A DNA stretch of 64,000 bases from Methylophaga sp. OBS1 (GTDB lineage Bacteria > Pseudomonadota > Gammaproteobacteria > Nitrosococcales > Methylophagaceae): contig NZ_JAPDMS010000001.1 of the NCBI RefSeq assembly GCF_026319365.1, forward strand, positions 598,511-662,510, given 5' to 3'. Positions within the stretch are counted from its first letter, which is position 1; every line of letters begins with the position of its first letter. A program made the position numbers and the translations under genes. Below the pieces are notes generated by a model, which made no database searches, was not told the DNA's origin, and saw only the letters and a list, made by a program, of their open reading frames with translations. Below, in pieces: positions 53,337 to 62,745 of this stretch.

Positions 53337-53342
53337 TATAAT
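53337..53342 (+). promoter_or_regulatory. -10 element upstream of ppiC
   Basis: TATAAT in GTTATAATCTGCGG, 31 bases before the ppiC start; same 12-mer as before oadG. Confidence 0.5.
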
Positions 53343-53372
53343 CTGCGGTTTTAACTGAACGGAATAATACCG

Positions 53373-53654
53373 ATGGCAAAAGCGACAGCAAGACATATCC
53401 TTGTCGACAGCGAAGAAATCTGTCTGGAACTGAAACGAGAAATCGAACAGGGCGCAGATTTTGGCGATATCGCTAAAGAGCACTCATCCTGCCCTTCAGG
53501 CCGCAGCGGCGGCGATCTGGGTGAATTCGGCCCGGGCATGATGGTGCCGGAATTCGACAAGGTCGTTTTTTCAGCACCGGTCAATACCGTGCAGGGTCCC
53601 GTGAAAACCCAGTTTGGTTATCACCTGCTGGAAGTGACCAGTCGCAGCGAATAA
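53373..53654 (+). CDS. ppiC: Parvulin-type peptidyl-prolyl isomerase
   Basis: 93 residues, a bare cytoplasmic parvulin: [36 protein letters not shown] and FGYHLLEV. Size and sequence of PpiC. Catalyses cis-trans proline isomerisation. Confidence 0.96.
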   Translation: MAKATARHILVDSEEICLELKREIEQGADFGDIAKEHSSCPSGRSGGDLGEFGPGMMVPEFDKVVFSAPVNTVQGPVKTQFGYHLLEVTSRSE

Positions 53655-53674
53655 GACTGACAGTCTTGTGTATG

Positions 53675-53700
53675 AAAAGCCCCTTGATTGGGGCTTTTTT
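53675..53700 (+). terminator. Terminator of ppiC
   Basis: AAAGCCCC (53676-53683), TTGATT loop, GGGGCTTT (53690-53697), T tract. The repeat-bearing element begins five bases later. Confidence 0.9.
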
Positions 53701-53704
53701 GTTT

Positions 53705-54660
53705 TTAACCACAGCAGTACAGATCACACAGACTGATTAAAAAGCCAGAGGCGTTTTTCAGCAACTGCGAGTCCGTGTCTGATACAGCGAATTATTTTAA
53801 TTTTCCCAGTCATCTTGAGCGAAAGCCGAAGGATCTCGCCCCAACCCTGGAAAAAGATGCCTCCACTGCGGTCGGCATGACAGCCATGGAATCGTTTTCA
53901 TCCCCCCTGTCATCCTGAGCGGAAGCCGAAGGATCTCATCCCAGCCCTGGAAAAGTTACCTCCACTCCAGTCGGTATGACAGCCACGGCGTCGTTTTCAT
54001 CCCCCCTGTCATTCTGAGCGAAAGCCGAAGGATCTCGCCCCAACCCTGGAAAAAGATGCCTCCACTGCGGTCGGCATGACAGCCATGGAATCGTTTTCAT
54101 CCCCCCTGTCATCCTGAGCGGAAGCCGAAGGATCTCATCCCAGCCCTGGAAAAGTTACCTCCACTCCAGTCGGTATGACAGCCACGGCGTCGTTTTCATC
54201 CCCCCTGTCATTCTGAGCGAAAGCCGAAGGATCTCATCCCAACCCTGGAAAAGATGCCTCCACTACGGTCGGCATGAGAGCTATGGAACCGTTTTCATTC
54301 CCCCTGTCATCCTGAGCGGGAGCAGAAGGGTCTCATCCCAACACTAGAAAAGATGCCTCCACTACGGTCGTCATGACAGCTATGGAATCGTTTTCATTCC
54401 CCCTGTCATCCTGAGCGGAAGCCCAGGGATCTCATCCCAGCCTTGGAAGAGATGCCTCCACTACGGTCGGCATGACAGCTATGGAACCGTTTTCATTCCC
54501 CCTGTCATCCTGAGCGTGAGCCGAAGGATCTCATCCCAACCCTAGAAAAAATACCTCAAGAACGGACGCCATAACAGGTTTGCTGGATACCGCCGTTCAG
54601 ATCACTATGACAATCTTGTGTAGTCACTACTCTCTGTGAAGTCTGTGTCTGTGTTTTAAC
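53705..54660. mobile_element. Putative non-coding element bracketing the repeat array
   Basis: Left end TTAACCACAGCAGTACAG... (53705-53733) and right end (54630-54660) are imperfect inverted repeats: the complement of the right end begins GTTAAAACACAGACACAG. The left end shares TTAACCACAG with the MITE-like element at 41085. No coding capacity. The right end stops four bases from the dinG stop codon, so the element fills the whole intergenic gap. Confidence 0.5.
53803..54590. repeat. Tandem array of eight ~99-bp repeats
   Basis: The key string TCATCCTGAGC (with C/T variation) occurs at 53810, 53910, 54009, 54109, 54208, 54307, 54406 and 54505: period 99-100. Each unit reads CCCTGTCATCCTGAGCG...GCCGAAGGATCTC... 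and ends near CGGCATGACAGC; the unit ends TGTCAT/ATGACA are inverted, so each can fold. Units 1-2 and 3-4 form a near-identical 199-bp duplication. The last unit is degraded. Confidence 0.92.
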
Positions 54661-54664
54661 AACA

Positions 54665-56743
54665 TCAGCGGACAAGACGATAATCCGGCAAATGCGCAAG
54701 CAGTTGCTTACCGTAACCTTTCGTTAACAAACGCCGATCCAGAATCGTAATGCGGCCGCTATCCGTCTCTTTGCGTAGCAAACGCCCACAGGCCTGAATC
54801 AGTTTTACGCTGACTGCCGGCAGAGACAAGGCTGTAAATGGCTGACCGCCACGGCGAATGATCCATTCCTGCTTGGCTTGCTCTATAGGCCGGGTAAAGA
54901 CAGGAAACGGCAGCTTGGTGATAATCACATGCGTGCACAGATTACCCGGCAGATCCACGCCCTCGGCAAAGCGATCCATGCCGAAAATAATGCTACCGTG
55001 ACCCGCTTCCACTTGGCGAATATGGCGCTGCACCATGTTTTTCGGTGACAGCGTATCCCCCTGAATCAATACCAGCCGGCTGATCTCAGCAGGCAACTGC
55101 CGATACACCGCTTCCATCACCTCACGGGAAGTAAACAGCACCAAGGTCGCTTCAGAGGTATCAATCACCTCTTTCAACCTGGTGACTACCTCCCGACGCC
55201 ACTGTTGTTGCTGTTCATTAGGCAGGTATTGCATCGCCGGCAGATTCAGGGTGGCCTGATCGTTGTATTTGAATGGCGACGGCACCGCCAGAAAATGCTG
55301 CTCATCAAACCGGTGCAGACCACAGTCCATTCGGAAACGATGAAACAACCCCATTCCCCGCAAAGTCGCTGAAGTCAGCACAACACCGAATGCCCGTGTC
55401 CACAGACTGCGATCCAGAAAATAGGCCGCTGTCATGGGCCCGGCATGAATCACCAGGGTTTGTTGTTTGGCAAACTGGTCCACAGATAGCCAGCGGACAT
55501 TGGGTGGCCGGTCTTCCTGATCAGGCTCCAGAAACAGTGCCATAAAATCAATCAGGTAACCGAAAATGTTCTGCACAGTACCGACCTGCGGTAGCAGCGC
55601 TTCACCGACTTTGTTGGAGAGCTGGGTTTTCTCCAGTCCTTCTTTAATCCATTTAGCCAGTACCGAATAATGCTTATAGATGTTGTTTGCTCTTTGCAGC
55701 AGATTCTGACAAGGGATCAACAGGGCATTGACCAGCGGACTGTTCCAGAAAATACGCGGTTCGCTAATTCGTTTTTCCAATAAATCATGGACCAGTCCGT
55801 CACTTTGCAGGATGGTTTCCATCTGTTGTAGATGGCTGATCACAGCAGGTAAATCGCGTCGTAATTCACTGAGCATATAACCGAAATCATGCTGACGAAA
55901 TGCCAGCGCTGATGGAATTTTCTTCAAAACACTGTCAGCGGTTTCGGTGGTCTGATACAGCTGCATAAAATTGAGTGCTTTCGCCGCATGGTCGAGTGCT
56001 TTGCGCGGCAGGTTATGTGCTTCGTCGAAGACAAACAGCACCTCTTCCGGGTTGGGTAACACTAGCCCCCCCCCCAGATCGGCATCACTCAATATCAGAT
56101 CATGGTTTGCCACCACCACCTGGGCACTGACCATCTCACGGCGTAATTTGTAATAGGGGCAGCGAAGATAAAACGAGCAGCTCTTACCGGCACAGCCCTC
56201 GGAATCAGTGGATATCTGGTTCCATAAATCCGCGCTGACCTTATCCCGCCGGCTGTCGCGATCACCATCCCAACGTTCCTGGTCCCACTCACTCAACATC
56301 TGCTTCGCTGCCGCCATATGCAGCGCCTGCTGGTATTTGGCGTCGATATCAATATCCAGCGTTTGTTGCTCGGGTGCGGTTGCCAGTTGGCTGAGTTTAC
56401 TGGGACAAAGATAACGCCGCCGTCCTTTCACCTGAACAAAGCGAATCGGTTGCGCCAGGGCTGCGGAGAACTGGGGCAAATCTTTCTGGATCAACTGTTG
56501 TTGAAGATTGACCGTGGCGGTGCTTATCACCAGTGTTTTTTTGTTATTGATGGCCGACTCAATCGTGCCACTGAGATAGGCCAGTGTTTTGCCAACACCG
56601 GTGGGGGCTTCTACCACAGCAATACGCTGTTGCGGTGGTCTCGCCATTTGCATGGCGATAAAATCACTCATCTGCTGTTGCTGTGGCCGCGGTTTGAAGT
56701 CAGGGATCGCCGCCTGCAAACGACCGAAGATCGATTCTGACAA
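54665..56743 (-). CDS. dinG: DinG-family ATP-dependent helicase
   Basis: 692 residues. Superfamily 2 XPD/DinG type: Walker A APTGVGKT, DEAH box VFDEAHN, Fe-S cluster Cys at YLCPSKL and in CAGKSCSFYLRC, motif VI QACGRLLR. 5'-3' helicase that unwinds R-loops and forked DNA. Its start lies two bases after the ldhA stop, one operon. Confidence 0.93.
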   Translation of the reverse strand: MSESIFGRLQAAIPDFKPRPQQQQMSDFIAMQMARPPQQRIAVVEAPTGVGKTLAYLSGTIESAINNKKTLVISTATVNLQQQLIQKDLPQFSAALAQPIRFVQVKGRRRYLCPSKLSQLATAPEQQTLDIDIDAKYQQALHMAAAKQMLSEWDQERWDGDRDSRRDKVSADLWNQISTDSEGCAGKSCSFYLRCPYYKLRREMVSAQVVVANHDLILSDADLGGGLVLPNPEEVLFVFDEAHNLPRKALDHAAKALNFMQLYQTTETADSVLKKIPSALAFRQHDFGYMLSELRRDLPAVISHLQQMETILQSDGLVHDLLEKRISEPRIFWNSPLVNALLIPCQNLLQRANNIYKHYSVLAKWIKEGLEKTQLSNKVGEALLPQVGTVQNIFGYLIDFMALFLEPDQEDRPPNVRWLSVDQFAKQQTLVIHAGPMTAAYFLDRSLWTRAFGVVLTSATLRGMGLFHRFRMDCGLHRFDEQHFLAVPSPFKYNDQATLNLPAMQYLPNEQQQQWRREVVTRLKEVIDTSEATLVLFTSREVMEAVYRQLPAEISRLVLIQGDTLSPKNMVQRHIRQVEAGHGSIIFGMDRFAEGVDLPGNLCTHVIITKLPFPVFTRPIEQAKQEWIIRRGGQPFTALSLPAVSVKLIQACGRLLRKETDSGRITILDRRLLTKGYGKQLLAHLPDYRLVR

Positions 56744-56745
56744 GT

Positions 56746-57735
56746 TCAGCCTCCGACCTGATAAGTCAGCGGCTCATCACGGAGGTATTCGAGAATGTTG
56801 CTGACCGTGGTCTCTGCAATGTGCTGCAGCGCTTCTTTGGTGAAATAAGCCTGGTGGCCGGTGACGATGACATTAGGCAAGGTGATGAGACGCTGAATCA
56901 CATCATCCTGAATAATATCCAGCGAATGATCCTCAAAAAACAAACTACCTTCCTGCTCATAAACATCGATTCCCAGGTAGGCAATGTGATGGGCTTTCAG
57001 ACCGTCCAGCACGGCCTGAGTATCCATTAATGCACCGCGGCTGGTGTTGATCAGCATCATGCCCTGCTTTAGACGGGCGACGCTGTCACGGTTAATGATA
57101 TGCCGTGTGTGTTCATTCAACGGACAATGCAGGCTAATGATATCGCTGGTCTCAAACAGCATCTCAAGTGTTGCGGTCTCATAACCCCGTTGACGGCAGT
57201 TGTCTTCGTTAAAGGGATCGTAAATCAGTATCCGGCAACCAAATGCCCGCATCCGCTCGGCGACCAGCATGCCAATTTTGCCGCCCCCTATAATGCCAAG
57301 CGTTTTACCGTAAAAATCAAAACCCAGCAGCCCATCCAGTGAAAAGTTGCCATCGCGGACACGATTATAGGCGCGCGGTAGTTTCCGGCTCAGCGCCAGC
57401 ATCAGAGCAATGGTATGTTCTGCCACCGCATAGGGAGAATAAGCGGGCACATTAACAACACGAATGCCGAGTTCTTTCGCCGCCGTCAAATCCACCTGAT
57501 TGAATCCGGCACAACGCAAGGCAATCAATCGGGTGCCCCCTTCCGCCATTAGCGTCAGGGTTTCTCGCCCTAAATCGTCATTGACAAAGGCGCTGACGAT
57601 TTCGGCGCCCTGTGCCATTACGGCCGTCGACGGCTTGAGCTCCAGTTCAAAACACTGAAACGCCAGTTCAGCGGTAGCTGCCCGGGCTAGAAATGTCTGG
57701 TCATAGGGTTTGGCACTGAAAACAGCTATCTGCAC
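56746..57735 (-). CDS. ldhA: D-lactate dehydrogenase, fermentative
   Basis: 329 residues. D-2-hydroxyacid dehydrogenase fold: NAD motif GIIGGGKIGMLVAERM, catalytic Arg in NTSRGAL, Glu in GIDVYEQEGSLF, His in TGHQAYFT. Sequence features match LdhA. Reduces pyruvate to D-lactate. Upstream of dinG in the same unit. Confidence 0.93.
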   Translation of the reverse strand: MQIAVFSAKPYDQTFLARAATAELAFQCFELELKPSTAVMAQGAEIVSAFVNDDLGRETLTLMAEGGTRLIALRCAGFNQVDLTAAKELGIRVVNVPAYSPYAVAEHTIALMLALSRKLPRAYNRVRDGNFSLDGLLGFDFYGKTLGIIGGGKIGMLVAERMRAFGCRILIYDPFNEDNCRQRGYETATLEMLFETSDIISLHCPLNEHTRHIINRDSVARLKQGMMLINTSRGALMDTQAVLDGLKAHHIAYLGIDVYEQEGSLFFEDHSLDIIQDDVIQRLITLPNVIVTGHQAYFTKEALQHIAETTVSNILEYLRDEPLTYQVGG

Positions 57736-57871
57736 GATGTAGCCTGATCGGTTGGTGATGATTTAAGCCCCTATTGTCCTAATCTGACCCAGGCAATTCA
57801 ATCTTTATCCGGTGCAAATTGTCTGGAAATTTCTTACACTGCTAATAAGCGTCGACAGGAAGCACGGCATT

Positions 57872-58825
57872 ATGGCGATAACACCTCACCGCCCCATTAG
57901 CACCTTATGCCTGAATCCGGCACTGGATGTGACTTATCATGTCAACAGGCTGATTCCTGATGAGAAGTCCCGTGCAGACTCCGCGCGTTACGATCCGGGT
58001 GGTAACGGCATCAACATTGGCCGGGCCCTGACCCGCCTTGATATTGAATCTCACACTATCTGCGTCATCGCCGGCGCTGTCGGCCAAATTTTCAGAACCC
58101 TGCTATATGAGCAGTTGCCTCATGTCGTCTATGAAGAAGTCAGCGGTGAAACCCGTATCAATACCACCATTATTGAAACAGGCACGCACAATCAATTTCA
58201 GATAACCAGTAGTGGCACTGATATCCCTGAGCCGGATATCAAGCGGATCGCTGATGATTTTATTGAAGTTACCGGTGATGGCTACGGCATTATCACCGGT
58301 TCCTGTCAGCCCAATGTCTCGCTCTCCCTTTATGCCGAGTTGGTAGAGCGAATTAACCGCCAGGGCGGCCGTGCTGTGGTTGATGTGCATGGCGAAATGC
58401 TGAAACGGGCTATTGCTGCCAAACCGTTCATGATTAAGCCCAATAAGTACGAACTGGAAATGATGCTGGATGAGTCCTTACCGACGCCGGAAGCCGTCGC
58501 CCACAGTGCCCGCTTGATCCAGCAGGGTGGCGTGGCCTATGTCTGCGTCTCACTCAGTCATGAAGGCGCCCTACTGGTGACACCGGAAAACAGCTACTTC
58601 GCCAAAGCGCTGGACGTGACGGTTAACACCACTGTTGGGGCGGGTGACTCAATGGTTGCGGGTCTGGTTGCAGGTTTCAGCCTGCATGACACGCCGGAAA
58701 AGATTCTGACTCTGGGACTGGCCTGCGGTGCCGGCACAGTCATGCATCCCGGCACCGAATTATTTGACGGGAGCGATATCGACTGCCTGAGCAAACAGGT
58801 TGTCATTACCAAGCTCGATATCTAG
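57872..58825 (+). CDS. pfkB: PfkB-family 6-phosphofructokinase (hexose kinase)
   Basis: 317 residues from the ATG at 57872 (AGGAAG nine bases before); a longer reading is rejected. Ribokinase fold with GGNGINIGRAL, TRINTTIIE, IKPNKYELE and the catalytic TVGAGDSMVAG. Member of the 1-phosphofructokinase/tagatose kinase group; fructose-6-phosphate phosphorylation is likely but 1-phosphofructokinase cannot be excluded. Single gene. Confidence 0.88.
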   Translation: MAITPHRPISTLCLNPALDVTYHVNRLIPDEKSRADSARYDPGGNGINIGRALTRLDIESHTICVIAGAVGQIFRTLLYEQLPHVVYEEVSGETRINTTIIETGTHNQFQITSSGTDIPEPDIKRIADDFIEVTGDGYGIITGSCQPNVSLSLYAELVERINRQGGRAVVDVHGEMLKRAIAAKPFMIKPNKYELEMMLDESLPTPEAVAHSARLIQQGGVAYVCVSLSHEGALLVTPENSYFAKALDVTVNTTVGAGDSMVAGLVAGFSLHDTPEKILTLGLACGAGTVMHPGTELFDGSDIDCLSKQVVITKLDI

Positions 58826-58864
58826 CAGACAGCTCAACCGTATTCAGCTCATTATTATTGCTGT

Positions 58865-59533
58865 TCAAACTACTCTGCGCTCAACGCTTCTCCAGACCAG
58901 ACCAATCAGTGCCAGCCCCACTGTGACAAAAAGCATGATTGCTGTCGGTATATCCAGAGCCCACAAAGTCAGGCCTGAGTATGATAACCAGAGGATAGGG
59001 ATCAGTGTCATAAGCCACGAGCGCCAGCCTCTGAACAGGACCAGGGCCAGCCCCAGTGTGGTGACTGAGGTTGGGTCAGGAAAAACGCCGAAAACCTCAG
59101 CCTGCCACCAATTGCCAGTCATTAAAAGACCGGCAACGGGCAGGCCTATCAGGCCAGAAAGCGCTATTATGCTAGCAAGAAAAGTAACAACAGCATTGCC
59201 AGGGCTGCTATTGAATCCAGGGCTGAGAAAAGCCGTCAACAACAATCCGGCCTGGATAAAAAACGCATAGGCCATATAGCGGCCAGCCCAGTTAAGTTCG
59301 GCGTACAACTGTATAAAAAAGGCCACCGCAACAAATGCCCATAGTGGTGCCATCAGCAGGCTTACGATCCGTGCACGTTGATGCAGCGCCAGCCAGACAC
59401 TGACCATCCCCAGTATCATTGTCAGCAACTGTAACGGCCAGTAAGACTCGCTCATGCGTTCCAGTAAGCGGAAATAGATATCAGCGGTAAAAGGAATAAA
59501 ATCCTGCAGCGAATAGCTCAAGCCGGTGCTCAT
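58865..59533 (-). CDS. DUF6064-like membrane protein
   Basis: 222 residues, six hydrophobic segments, short loops. The opening LQDFIPFTADIYFRLLERMSE and the pattern of helices resemble DUF6064. Its ATG overlaps the stop of the aldo/keto reductase (59530-59533), so they are coupled. Function unknown. Confidence 0.72.
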   Translation of the reverse strand: MSTGLSYSLQDFIPFTADIYFRLLERMSESYWPLQLLTMILGMVSVWLALHQRARIVSLLMAPLWAFVAVAFFIQLYAELNWAGRYMAYAFFIQAGLLLTAFLSPGFNSSPGNAVVTFLASIIALSGLIGLPVAGLLMTGNWWQAEVFGVFPDPTSVTTLGLALVLFRGWRSWLMTLIPILWLSYSGLTLWALDIPTAIMLFVTVGLALIGLVWRSVERRVV

Positions 59534-60462
59534 AGCGACTCAATATATTTCACCATCTTCTGCCGGGTGTTAGCTGAGGGCATCGCCCCCATGCCGGCCC
59601 GCATATTTTCACGCAGATGCGCGACTTGCGTGGTCGCTGGAATGGCACAAGTCAAAGCTGGGTGACTCACGATAAACTTCAACAGAAAATCGGCCCAGCT
59701 TGTGCAAGCAAATTCTTCGACCGCCCACTCAGGCAAGGGCTCATTACGGCGTTTCAAGCCTTTAATCAGGCTACCGCCATCATAAGGCCGGTTGGCAATG
59801 ACAGCGATCCCCCGCTCCTGAGCCAGCGGCAGCAGCCGCTTTTCCACTTCACGATGCCTGATGTTATAAGTCAGCTGTGCAAAATCAATCTCCTCAGACG
59901 CCATGATTTGCTCAAACTCGCTGTGGCGGCGTCCATGCGAAGTGGTAATACCAATATGTCTAATGAGGCCTGCTTGTTTCATTTCCCGTAGCGCCGCGAG
60001 GTGCTCGCGCCAGTCTGTGAGGTTATGCACCTGCACAAGGTCAAATTGCTCGAGATTCCAGCGGTCGAGCAAGTTAGCAACCTGCTCACGGGCACTGCCA
60101 CCGGCCGGACTCCAGACCTTTTCCGCAGAAAACAGGCTGTCGGGTACGCCCAGCTGTTCTAAAGCATAGCCCATCACATCGGGCGCTGAACCATACATCG
60201 GCGAGGAATCAATCAGCCCGCCATTCAGTTCAAAAAACGCTTTGACCACCTCGGTTCGGACATCCAGCAACTTCGGATCGCTACCCACATTGAAAGTTTG
60301 CCAGGTGCCGAGGCCAATAACCGGTAGTGTTTTGTTATCAGAATAAGGTTTGCGTAGTAGTTTCTCGCTTGCAGCGAAGCTTGATATAGGTGGCAGGAGC
60401 GTCACAATCAGACCGGTGCCGAGCATTTTGAGACTGTGCCTGCGGGTGAAGCGGTTTTTCAT
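59530..60462 (-). CDS. Tat-exported aldo/keto reductase
   Basis: 310 residues. The N-terminus has a twin-arginine signal (FTRRHSLKML then a hydrophobic run and ASFAAS) and the body is an aldo/keto reductase: tetrad Asp and Tyr in IDSSPMYG, Lys in SAEKVW, His in LVQVHNL. Periplasmic AKR are uncommon; NADPH is not normally present there, so the cofactor is puzzling. Operon with the DUF6064-like gene. Confidence 0.85.
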   Translation of the reverse strand: MKNRFTRRHSLKMLGTGLIVTLLPPISSFAASEKLLRKPYSDNKTLPVIGLGTWQTFNVGSDPKLLDVRTEVVKAFFELNGGLIDSSPMYGSAPDVMGYALEQLGVPDSLFSAEKVWSPAGGSAREQVANLLDRWNLEQFDLVQVHNLTDWREHLAALREMKQAGLIRHIGITTSHGRRHSEFEQIMASEEIDFAQLTYNIRHREVEKRLLPLAQERGIAVIANRPYDGGSLIKGLKRRNEPLPEWAVEEFACTSWADFLLKFIVSHPALTCAIPATTQVAHLRENMRAGMGAMPSANTRQKMVKYIESL

Positions 60463-60586
60463 AGGCCACGCTCCTTGAGGTATTTTCAGAACACTGCACC
60501 GGGGATGCTGAAGATTTCATCAAACCATAGCAGCACTCTGCGTTGACTGACAAACCTCTGCACTCATCTAATCCGGCTCGTAGCTC

Positions 60587-60655
60587 GTAGGTTGGGCTAA
60601 GGCACGAAGCTCAATAATATCAGGATGTTGGGCTTGATAAATCAGCCCAAGCTAC
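60587..60655. repeat. Dispersed GTAGGTTGGGCT-type hairpin repeat
   Basis: GTAGGTTGGGCT (60587-60598) and AGCCCAAGCTAC (60644-60655) are inverted with one mismatch. The string GTAGGTTGGGCTnAnnCACGAAGC is a common intergenic repeat in gammaproteobacteria. Fills the gap between the AKR and ankyrin genes. Confidence 0.7.
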
Positions 60656-60659
60656 CACG

Positions 60660-61508
60660 CTAATACATCACCCTGCCGTAAATCATACCTTCAATTTCTG
60701 CTTCAGTTGCCGGATGTTTTGCTAGATGCCGTTTTAAGCGACCACTGGCAGGAAACTCTGCCCCCTTTTCCCTTAAAATATCGATAGCCTTCTCCTTGTA
60801 GGGTTGCATTTCCGCATTTGCCATAGCACCCTCAACATAAGCGGCCAGCGTCTGGAGATCACCATCAAAACCTTGCTCCAAAAAAAAGACTGTTAAATCA
60901 AATCGGCCAGGAGTTAGACACATAGATGCCGCAGTCTCTCCGAACCGGTTGCTCCATGTCATATCAGCACCGTTATCCAATAAAATCTGGATATTCTCCA
61001 ACCGCCCCTGACCTGAAGCCACCATCAGCATAGACTCATCACGTCTACCTATTTGGTTGACATCGCCGCCATAACGAATAAGAAGCTTCAAAAATTCTGG
61101 CTTGTTCCCGCCTGAGGCCAGCCACATGGCTGATACTTCTCGCTCAGGATCTTGATAGTTGGGATCGGCGCCGTTTTTTAACATAAATTCGATGGCGGTC
61201 AGATCATTGGCATGCTCTTCAGAGATTAGCCAGAACAGTGGTGTGATACCCTCCTTGCCTACGGCATTAATATCTACGCCGGCCTTGAGCAGCTTATCCG
61301 CCCGCTGGTAGTCATTATCGATGACAGCATCAACAAACCGACTCACCTCAGGGCTAAATACCTCATTCAACGTCATGCCACCTATCCCATCAGCTTTACA
61401 TCCGGTTATAGTGATGAGTGCGAAAGCCAGGCAATACCTGAAAAAAAATTCTAGCGTAGTTCTCTTTGAAGCGATGTTAAGTCGCTTACGAAGATGACTT
61501 CTGTTCAT
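60660..61508 (-). CDS. Ankyrin-repeat lipoprotein
   Basis: 282 residues. Basic, hydrophobic N-terminus ending in a lipobox ITGC (Cys about 37). About four to five ankyrin repeats at residues 55-215, e.g. LLKAGVDINAVGKEGITPLFWL and MLKNGADPNYQDPEREVSAMWLA, then a helical tail. Its ATG lies within the 3' end of the neighbouring small gene (23-bp overlap), so they are co-translated. Ankyrin proteins of this sort bind partner proteins; partner unknown. Confidence 0.85.
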   Translation of the reverse strand: MNRSHLRKRLNIASKRTTLEFFFRYCLAFALITITGCKADGIGGMTLNEVFSPEVSRFVDAVIDNDYQRADKLLKAGVDINAVGKEGITPLFWLISEEHANDLTAIEFMLKNGADPNYQDPEREVSAMWLASGGNKPEFLKLLIRYGGDVNQIGRRDESMLMVASGQGRLENIQILLDNGADMTWSNRFGETAASMCLTPGRFDLTVFFLEQGFDGDLQTLAAYVEGAMANAEMQPYKEKAIDILREKGAEFPASGRLKRHLAKHPATEAEIEGMIYGRVMY

Positions 61509-61956
61509 TTTTTATTCTTCTAGTCCGGAGCAGCTTAACAAGTGCGTAACCGATAAATGGAATGATCGCTACATAAAGAGCAAAGATGTTTGCACGCTCT
61601 TTTTCCTCATCGAACAACACTAGCTCTCTACCTCCTATTTTAAGCTGCATTAGAGTCGATGCTATAAAATACCCCTCAAAATACAATCCTTTCGGAGAAG
61701 GTATATTTTTATACAGGTAATCACACGTTTTATGCGGAAAGTAAAAGTCAAGGTTATGACTATTATCGAGATTCACCATGATTCGATATTCTTCAGTTTT
61801 ACCTTTGTCCGTAAGATAACATTTCAAACTTAGTATCTTTCCTTGATAAAGGTTTAGCCGCTGAACCTCGGAAGGCTTATCCGTTTTAACCCATAAAAGA
61901 GAATAAACACCAAGTAAGTAGAACCCTGAAATTAAGATGATAATTATCGACTTCAA
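61486..61956 (-). CDS. Two-membrane-segment protein, tandem family member 1
   Basis: 156 residues from a TTG start. TM1 (about 3-22), ~100-residue extracytoplasmic domain, TM2 (about 124-142), basic tail. Family features: SLLWVKTD, LYQGKILSLKC (Cys46), CDYLY (Cys78), YFEGYFIASTLMQLKIGG, FDEEKERANIFALY. About 40% of positions shared with member 3. AT-rich. No known family recognised. Confidence 0.7.
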   Translation of the reverse strand: MKSIIIILISGFYLLGVYSLLWVKTDKPSEVQRLNLYQGKILSLKCYLTDKGKTEEYRIMVNLDNSHNLDFYFPHKTCDYLYKNIPSPKGLYFEGYFIASTLMQLKIGGRELVLFDEEKERANIFALYVAIIPFIGYALVKLLRTRRIKNEQKSSS

Positions 61957-62114
61957 CTTATGCTCAGTAATTTATTTCAATTGTAAGAATGTTGTCATTA
62001 TCGGAAATAGCCTGTTTGGACTCCAGCGAAGAAGATATAGTTAGTCTTGTATTTCCTCGAACTACTATATGTATATAGAGCCAAGGATGCATCCAGTTGG
62101 AACTGTGGTGTAAA

Positions 62115-62642
62115 TTATCGGTACTTCAGTCTTCTAATTACCATCACAAATAGAATTGAAAAGATTGGAGTCAGAGATAGAAAAAGAGCAAACCCTCGCT
62201 GACTTTCTTTTTGCTCTTGAAAATTAATCCACTCCTGCCCATCAAAACTGACAAACAATGGAGCAGTTCCCAAGAAATAACCTTCGAATACAAGCTCGGG
62301 ATACATCTCTCCACGAATTTCAGTTGTGAGTGGTCGTTTACCACCACTATTTTCTCCTAAGAGCATTTCCTCAAGTTGTTGATAGAAATCTTTACAGTTC
62401 TTTCGGGCTACCCCCCGATCAAGAAAACTTAGTTCCTGCCCATATTCTAATTTTATATAAACCCTATCATTAGTTACTCCAAATTTTTTCTTGTATGTCG
62501 AACACTCTATTCTAGAAATTGAACCAGAATAGTGTTGGACACCTTCTACTTCTGAGACGGCATTAGCATCTGTCCAAAAGAGGGAATAAACCCAGTATTG
62601 ATATAAGAAAATTAGCAATAAAGCGACACACCACTTAAACAT
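62115..62642 (-). CDS. Two-membrane-segment protein, tandem family member 2
   Basis: 175 residues, ATG with AGGAG seven bases before. TM1 (about 3-22, WVYSLFWTD), Cys47 (RIEC) and Cys83 (NCKDFY), VFEGYFLGTAPLFVSFDGQEW, EQKESQRGFALF, TM2 near the end. Most diverged of the three, with an insertion (NSGGKRPLTTEIRGEM). Confidence 0.68.
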   Translation of the reverse strand: MFKWCVALLLIFLYQYWVYSLFWTDANAVSEVEGVQHYSGSISRIECSTYKKKFGVTNDRVYIKLEYGQELSFLDRGVARKNCKDFYQQLEEMLLGENSGGKRPLTTEIRGEMYPELVFEGYFLGTAPLFVSFDGQEWINFQEQKESQRGFALFLSLTPIFSILFVMVIRRLKYR

Positions 62643-62745
62643 CCAGTCTCCTGAATTCCGATAACTTCAATATTATCCGCTCTTACATAACCGGCTATCT
62701 ATCCGTAATATTAATTGCGTTATTGTATTTCATTTCATATTCATA

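Noticed and set aside
53803..54590. CRISPR array
   Set aside because: Units are ~99 bp and similar over their full length with no unique spacers; no cas genes.
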